A stretch of 36,044 bases of DNA from Oscillospiraceae bacterium (GTDB lineage: Bacteria > Bacillota > Clostridia > Oscillospirales > Ruminococcaceae): the NCBI GenBank assembly GCA_016291435.1, contig JAEEXH010000023.1, positions 1 through 36,044 of the forward strand. The letters run 5' to 3'. The position numbers were made by a program, and so were the translations under genes. Below are positions 31,156 through 36,044 of the stretch, piece by piece (positions within the stretch are counted from its first letter, which is position 1; each line of letters begins with the position of its first letter). The notes below the pieces were generated by a model. The model saw only the letters and a list, made by a program, of their open reading frames with translations. It was not told where the DNA came from and made no database searches.

Positions 31156-34100
31156 TCAGAACTGCTGCGGGATGGCAGCAGGCGTATGCTCTGCCGGGTA
31201 GCCGTCCGCGCGCACGACCTGCACATGGTTATACTGCGGCATGCCGGTACCTGCCGGGATCAGCTTGCCGATGATGACATTTTCCTTCAGACCGAGCAGA
31301 TAGTCGCTCTTGCCGTTGATCGCGGCATCGGTGAGCGCCTTTGCGGTCTCCTGGAAGGATGCCGCCGACATGAAGCTCTCGGAGGACGAAGATGCCTTGG
31401 TGATACCGAGCAGCGTCGGGCGGAAGGTGACCAGTCTCAGATCGGTCTCACCCGCGTCGATGCGTGCCTGGATCCCTGCATTGATCGCATCCACATCGCG
31501 CTTATCGACCATTGCCTCCGGAAGCAGCGTGCTGCTGCCCGGATCTGCGATCATGACCTTGCGCATCATCTGGCGCAGGATGACCTCGATGTGCTTATCG
31601 TTGATGTCAACCGACTGCTGACGGTAAGCGAACTGGATCTCGTCGATGATATAGTCCTGCACCTTCTGCACGCCGAGGATTTCCAGCAGATCCATCGGGT
31701 AAATGGAGCCGGTCGTCAGGCGATCGCCGCGCTGGATCTCTGCACCGTCACGGATGGCGGGTGCGAGATGGTAGTTATACGGGATCGTGTAGGGCGTGGA
31801 ATCGGTGTCGGTCTCGGGATCGTGAATGATGATCGTTTTGATGCCGTTGTCCTCGCTGAGGCGGACGATGCCGGAGCTCTTTGCAAGGATTGCGCCGTTC
31901 TTCGGACGTCTTGCCTCGAACAGCTCCTCAACACGCGGAAGACCCTGTGTGATGTCGTCACCGGAGTTTGCGATACCGCCCGTGTGGAAGGTACGCATCG
32001 TGAGCTGGGTACCCGGCTCACCGATGGACTGTGCGGCGATGATGCCGACTGCCTCACCGACAGAGACGAGGTTGCCGTTTGCGAGGTTGATGCCGTAGCA
32101 CTTCGCGCAGACACCCTTCTTTGCCTTACAGCCGAGGACGGAGCGGATCTTGACATGGGTGATGCCTGCCGCAACGATCTTGTCTGCATCGGCAGCGGTC
32201 ATTGCGCGGGTCTTCGGAATGAACAGCTCGGACTTCTCGTCGCGGAGATCCTCGACGAGGTATCTGCCGATCAGGCGCTCCTGCAGCTTTTCGAGGTCGC
32301 GGTGACCGTCGTTGATGCAGTAGACCTCGATGCCCTCATTGGAGCCGCAGTCAACCTCGTGAATGATGACATCCTGCGAAACATCGACCAGACGGCGGGT
32401 CAGGTAACCCGAGTCAGCGGTACGGAGAGCGGTATCGGCAAGACCCTTTCTCGCGCCGCGGCTGGAGATGAAGTATTCGGAAATGTTCAGACCTTCACGG
32501 TAATTGGAACGGACCGGAATTTCGATGGTCGCACCGGAGGTGTTCGCGATCAGTCCGCGCATACCTGCGAGCTGACGCAGCTGGTTGATAGAACCACGCG
32601 CACCGGAATCCGCCATAATGTTGATCGGGTTGTACGGGTCAAGGTTTGCCTTCAGCGCCTCGGTGATGGCGTCAGTTGCCTGCTGCCAGACGCGGCAGAC
32701 CTGCTCGTACTTGACCTCGCCGGAGATATAGCCGAACTGATACTGCTCGTTCAGGCGATCCACCTTTGCATCGGCTTCCGCAAGGATGCTCTTCTTCTCA
32801 GGCGGGATCGTCGCGTCGATGACGGCAACGGTCAGACCCGACTTGGTGGAATACTTGTAGCCGAGCGCCTTGATGCGGTCGAGCACCTCAGCGGTCATTG
32901 TGACGCCGTGGATGCGGATGCAGCGGTCGATGATCTTCGAGAGGACGCCCTTGGAGACGGTCTCGGTGATCTCGAGGTCGAATTCATGCTCAGGATCGGT
33001 ACGGTTGACGAAACCGAGATCCTGCGGAATGATCTCATTGAAGATGAGCTGGCCGACGGTGCAGCCGATGATGCGGGATGCCTTCTTGCCGGCGGTCTCG
33101 CGGGTGACGCGCACACGCACTCTCGAGTGCAGCGTGATGTCGTGCTCATTGTATGCCATCATTGCCTCATCGACATCGCGGAAGACCTTGCCCTCGCCGG
33201 GCTCGCCCGACTTCTGCATCGTGAGGTAATAGGAGCCGAGGATCATATCCTGCGTCGGGACGGCAACAGGCTTACCGTCAGACGGCTTCAGAAGGTTATT
33301 CGCAGCGAGCATGAGGAAGCGTGCCTCAGCCTGTGCCTCTGCGGACAGCGGCAGATGGACAGCCATCTGGTCGCCGTCGAAGTCCGCGTTGAAAGCGGTA
33401 CAAACGAGCGGATGGAGCTTCAGCGCTCTGCCCTCGACCAGCACCGGCTCAAACGCCTGGATGCCGAGTCTGTGCAGTGTAGGCGCACGGTTCAGCAGAA
33501 CGGGGTGATCCTTGATGACATGCTCAAGTGCATCCCAGACGTCGTCGTTTGCACGGTCAACCATCTTGCGGGCGCTCTTGATATTCTGGATCTTGCCGAT
33601 ATCGACAAGACGCTTCAGCACGAACGGCTTGAAGAGCTCGAGCGCCATCTCCTTCGGGAGACCGCACTGGTAGATCTTCAGCTCCGGACCGACAACGATA
33701 ACGGAACGGCCGGAGTAGTCAACACGCTTACCGAGCAGGTTCTGACGGAAGCGTCCCTGCTTGCCCTTGAGAATATCGGAGAGCGACTTGAGCTTGCGGT
33801 TGTTCGGGCCTGTGACATCCTTGCCGTGTCTGCCGTTGTCGATGAGCGCATCGACCGCCTCCTGAAGCATACGCGCCTCATTGCGCACGATGATATCCGG
33901 CGCCTTGAGCTGGAGCATGCGTTCCAGACGGTTGTTGCGGTTGATGACTCTGCGGTAGAGGTCATTCAGGTCGGAGGTGGCATATCTGCCGCCGTCGAGC
34001 ATGACCATCGGGCGGATATCGGGCGGGATCACCGGCAGCACGGTCATGATCATCCACTCGGGACGGTTGCCGGACTGACGGAATGCCTCAAGGATCTCAA

Positions 34101-34944
34101 GGCGCTTCAAGAGCTTGCCGCGCTTCTGGCTCTTGGCAGTAGATCTGCCGGTCGCCTTCTCATCGAGCTTCTTGACCTCTTCCTTGAGCTGATCGCAGGC
34201 CATGTCGAGGTTATTCTTCCACTCATCCTCAACGCAGTCGCAGTAAGAGCACTCACGGCAGTTGTGACCCATTTCGCAGCTGCGGCAGACATCGAGCTGA
34301 TCGGGCTCCAGAGAGAGCTTGCCCTCTGCGATCATCTTGTCGCGGAACTTGTCGTAGCGATCCTGAGAATACTCCTGCAGGAGATGCAGAATCGCGCCGG
34401 CGCCCATCTCAGCCTTGAACTCGCCGGGGAAGCGCTTCTGTGCTTCCTCATACTCCTCCTCGGTCAGCGTCTGCTGCTTCAGGAGACCGGTCATGAACTG
34501 TCCCTCATGAACCGGATCGGGCTCACCGGGATCGGTGACGATATACTTCGTGAAATAGATGATATTTTCAAGATCCTTCTGGGAAAGATCGCCGAGCACC
34601 TGACGGATGCATGCGGGCGTGCCCTTGAAGTACCAGATATGCGCGACCGGTGCTGCGAGCTCAATGTGACCCATTCTCTCGCGTCTGACCTTTGCGCGGG
34701 TGATCTCAACGCCGCAGTTCGGGCAGACTCTGCCCTTGAAGCGCACCTTCTTGAACTTGCCGCAGTAGCACTCCCAGTCCTTCGTCGGTCCGAATATCTT
34801 TTCGCAGAACAGGCCGCCCTTTTCCGGCTTCTGTGTGCGGTAATTGATTGTTTCCGGTCGCTCAACCCTGCCGTAGCTCCACTTGCGGATCTGCTCCGGG
34901 GAAGCCAGACCGATCTTGATGGAATCAAAGGTGGTGAATTCCAA
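31156..34944 (-). CDS. rpoC: RNA polymerase subunit beta'
   Basis: 1262 residues. All hallmarks are present: the N-terminal zinc site ([13 protein letters not shown], about 59-77), the [12 protein letters not shown] active-site motif (519-530, three Mg-binding Asp), and the second zinc site and trigger region in the C-terminal half. The start codon is TTG at 34944-34942, seven bases after GAGGAGG; no ATG fits. Unlike the Bacillus protein, residues about 190-265 are expanded and contain a cysteine-rich stretch, [10 protein letters not shown] then RECSYCDC (220-237), where Bacillus has a shorter Cys-free linker. It is transcribed with rpoB and ended by the terminator at 31102-31137. Confidence 0.97.
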   Translation of the reverse strand: MEFTTFDSIKIGLASPEQIRKWSYGRVERPETINYRTQKPEKGGLFCEKIFGPTKDWECYCGKFKKVRFKGRVCPNCGVEITRAKVRRERMGHIELAAPVAHIWYFKGTPACIRQVLGDLSQKDLENIIYFTKYIVTDPGEPDPVHEGQFMTGLLKQQTLTEEEYEEAQKRFPGEFKAEMGAGAILHLLQEYSQDRYDKFRDKMIAEGKLSLEPDQLDVCRSCEMGHNCRECSYCDCVEDEWKNNLDMACDQLKEEVKKLDEKATGRSTAKSQKRGKLLKRLEILEAFRQSGNRPEWMIMTVLPVIPPDIRPMVMLDGGRYATSDLNDLYRRVINRNNRLERMLQLKAPDIIVRNEARMLQEAVDALIDNGRHGKDVTGPNNRKLKSLSDILKGKQGRFRQNLLGKRVDYSGRSVIVVGPELKIYQCGLPKEMALELFKPFVLKRLVDIGKIQNIKSARKMVDRANDDVWDALEHVIKDHPVLLNRAPTLHRLGIQAFEPVLVEGRALKLHPLVCTAFNADFDGDQMAVHLPLSAEAQAEARFLMLAANNLLKPSDGKPVAVPTQDMILGSYYLTMQKSGEPGEGKVFRDVDEAMMAYNEHDITLHSRVRVRVTRETAGKKASRIIGCTVGQLIFNEIIPQDLGFVNRTDPEHEFDLEITETVSKGVLSKIIDRCIRIHGVTMTAEVLDRIKALGYKYSTKSGLTVAVIDATIPPEKKSILAEADAKVDRLNEQYQFGYISGEVKYEQVCRVWQQATDAITEALKANLDPYNPINIMADSGARGSINQLRQLAGMRGLIANTSGATIEIPVRSNYREGLNISEYFISSRGARKGLADTALRTADSGYLTRRLVDVSQDVIIHEVDCGSNEGIEVYCINDGHRDLEKLQERLIGRYLVEDLRDEKSELFIPKTRAMTAADADKIVAAGITHVKIRSVLGCKAKKGVCAKCYGINLANGNLVSVGEAVGIIAAQSIGEPGTQLTMRTFHTGGIANSGDDITQGLPRVEELFEARRPKNGAILAKSSGIVRLSEDNGIKTIIIHDPETDTDSTPYTIPYNYHLAPAIRDGAEIQRGDRLTTGSIYPMDLLEILGVQKVQDYIIDEIQFAYRQQSVDINDKHIEVILRQMMRKVMIADPGSSTLLPEAMVDKRDVDAINAGIQARIDAGETDLRLVTFRPTLLGITKASSSSESFMSAASFQETAKALTDAAINGKSDYLLGLKENVIIGKLIPAGTGMPQYNHVQVVRADGYPAEHTPAAIPQQF

Positions 34945-35037
34945 AGCGTTACCTCCTCATCGTCTATAATGCCGGTGCATGCCGCCGCTTCCGTGCTGCG
35001 GCACACATCGGATCATGGTTCATACAATGGGATCTGC

Positions 35038-36044
35038 TCACAGATCCTCGTCGGAGAAGCCGTCGTCGGTTTCCTGATAGGCAGCGGCGTCATCGGGCTC
35101 CTCGTCAAAGCCGAAGTCATCGTCGTCCTCCGACTTCGCACCGGGCTCACCCTGCTCGACCTCAAAGGTCTCGGTATCCTCGCCGTACATGGCAGTGCCG
35201 TAGCCAGCCTCGCCCATCTCGGCATCCTCATAGTGCGTGGTATCGCCGATGTTCTCATCGTCGATCTCGCGCTGACCCTGCGGCGGCAGATCGTCGTCAA
35301 AGGTCTGCTTCAGGTCGATCTCCTGGCCGTCCTCATCGAGCACGCGGACATCGAGACCCAGAGACTGCATTTCCTTAATGAGCACCTTGAAGGACTCCGG
35401 AATGCCCGGACGCGGGACATTCTGCCCCTTGACGATTGCCTCGTAGGTGTTGACACGGCCGGTCGTATCGTCAGACTTGACTGTCAGGATCTCCTGCAGC
35501 GTGTAGGCGGCGCCGTAAGCCTCGAGCGCCCAGACTTCCATCTCACCGAAACGCTGACCGCCGAACTGCGCCTTACCGCCGAGCGGCTGCTGGGTAACCA
35601 GCGAATACGGGCCGACGGAACGTGCGTGGATCTTATCGTCAACGAGGTGATGGAGCTTGAGGTAGTACATATATCCGACGGTAACGCGGTTGTCGAACTT
35701 GTCGCCGGTTCTGCCGTCGTAGACGGTGAACTTGCCGTCCTCAGAAAGCGGAATGGATGTGGTGTCGATGACCTTCTGCATCGGAGCGAGCGTGAAGGTC
35801 TCCTCGGTCTTGCCGGCATTGCGCTCCTCGTTCTGCTTCTGTGCAAGGCGGAAGCACTCGCGGATGTCATCCTCGTGTGCGCCGTCGAAGACCGGCGTCA
35901 TGATATGCCAGCCGAGTGCCTTGGCAGCCATACCGAGATGGACCTCGAGCACCTGACCGATGTTCATACGGGACGGAACGCCCAGCGGGTTCAGGCAGAT
36001 ATCGAGCGGGGTGCCGTCCTCGAGGAAGGGCATATCCTCCTCCT
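35038..36044 (-). CDS. rpoB: RNA polymerase subunit beta, C-terminal part
   Basis: The visible part starts before the window edge (36044) and covers the last 335 residues. [17 protein letters not shown], the [21 protein letters not shown] region and [25 protein letters not shown] are invariant beta-subunit motifs. After the usual end (about IDLKQTF) the protein continues for about 85 residues in a strongly acidic, low-complexity tail (many Asp and Glu). rpoC begins 93 bases downstream. The 5' end lies outside the window. Confidence 0.96.
   Translation of the reverse strand, partial: EEDMPFLEDGTPLDICLNPLGVPSRMNIGQVLEVHLGMAAKALGWHIMTPVFDGAHEDDIRECFRLAQKQNEERNAGKTEETFTLAPMQKVIDTTSIPLSEDGKFTVYDGRTGDKFDNRVTVGYMYYLKLHHLVDDKIHARSVGPYSLVTQQPLGGKAQFGGQRFGEMEVWALEAYGAAYTLQEILTVKSDDTTGRVNTYEAIVKGQNVPRPGIPESFKVLIKEMQSLGLDVRVLDEDGQEIDLKQTFDDDLPPQGQREIDDENIGDTTHYEDAEMGEAGYGTAMYGEDTETFEVEQGEPGAKSEDDDDFGFDEEPDDAAAYQETDDGFSDEDL

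Overview
The window looks like a chromosome segment from a GC-rich, monoderm, fibre-degrading member of the Ruminococcus group (Oscillospiraceae). This is an inference from: a secreted GH5 endoglucanase ending in a type I dockerin (a cellulosomal part), Clostridia-type rpoB/rpoC, a complete type IV pilus set without any outer-membrane secretin gene, Thr-rich linkers, and strong GGAGG ribosome sites. No tRNA, rRNA or CRISPR array was seen.

Layout. 1-3153 (+): tail of a HIT-family protein, a ComEC-type DNA channel and two unrecognised small proteins. 3154-3987: a gene-free stretch with a perfect consensus promoter and three long inverted repeats, followed by tspO, an SseB-like protein and the dockerin-bearing GH5 enzyme. 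7612-22205: a type IV pilus locus, nearly all on the minus strand. Read in its own direction it runs pilC, a natural pilM-pilN fusion, pilO, a 1052-residue PilX/GspK-like giant minor pilin and two minor prepilins; then pilD (on the plus strand), pilB, pilT, the likely major pilin and a paralogous pilin. 22449-24814: a LacI-family regulator divergent from a secreted lipoprotein. 25019-27083 (+): TIM-barrel protein, yqeG phosphatase and a VanW-domain protein. 27161-27345: a small inverted-repeat element with no coding capacity. 27389-28954 (-): psd and pssA, which together make phosphatidylethanolamine. 29046-31078 (-): a NUDIX hydrolase and a surface leucine-rich-repeat protein. 31156-36044 (-): rpoC and the 3' part of rpoB.

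How the parts fit. PilB (with an MshEN-like, potentially c-di-GMP-binding N-terminus) and PilT would power extension and retraction. PilC, PilM-PilN and PilO form the membrane platform, PilD processes the prepilins, and the giant protein with the two minor prepilins could make the tip. ComEC nearby raises the possibility that the pilus also serves DNA uptake; the dockerin cellulase next door suggests a fibre-adhesion lifestyle. Both links are inferred from position only.

Most striking features: the fused PilM-PilN, in which the PilN INLL peptide follows the PilM domain directly; the giant pilin-like protein with a solenoid-like passenger; a cysteine-rich insertion in RpoC; a ComEC whose C-terminal domain has lost the metallo-beta-lactamase ligands; repeated stem-loops at pilus gene junctions; and the promoter-bearing gene-free stretch at 3154-3987.
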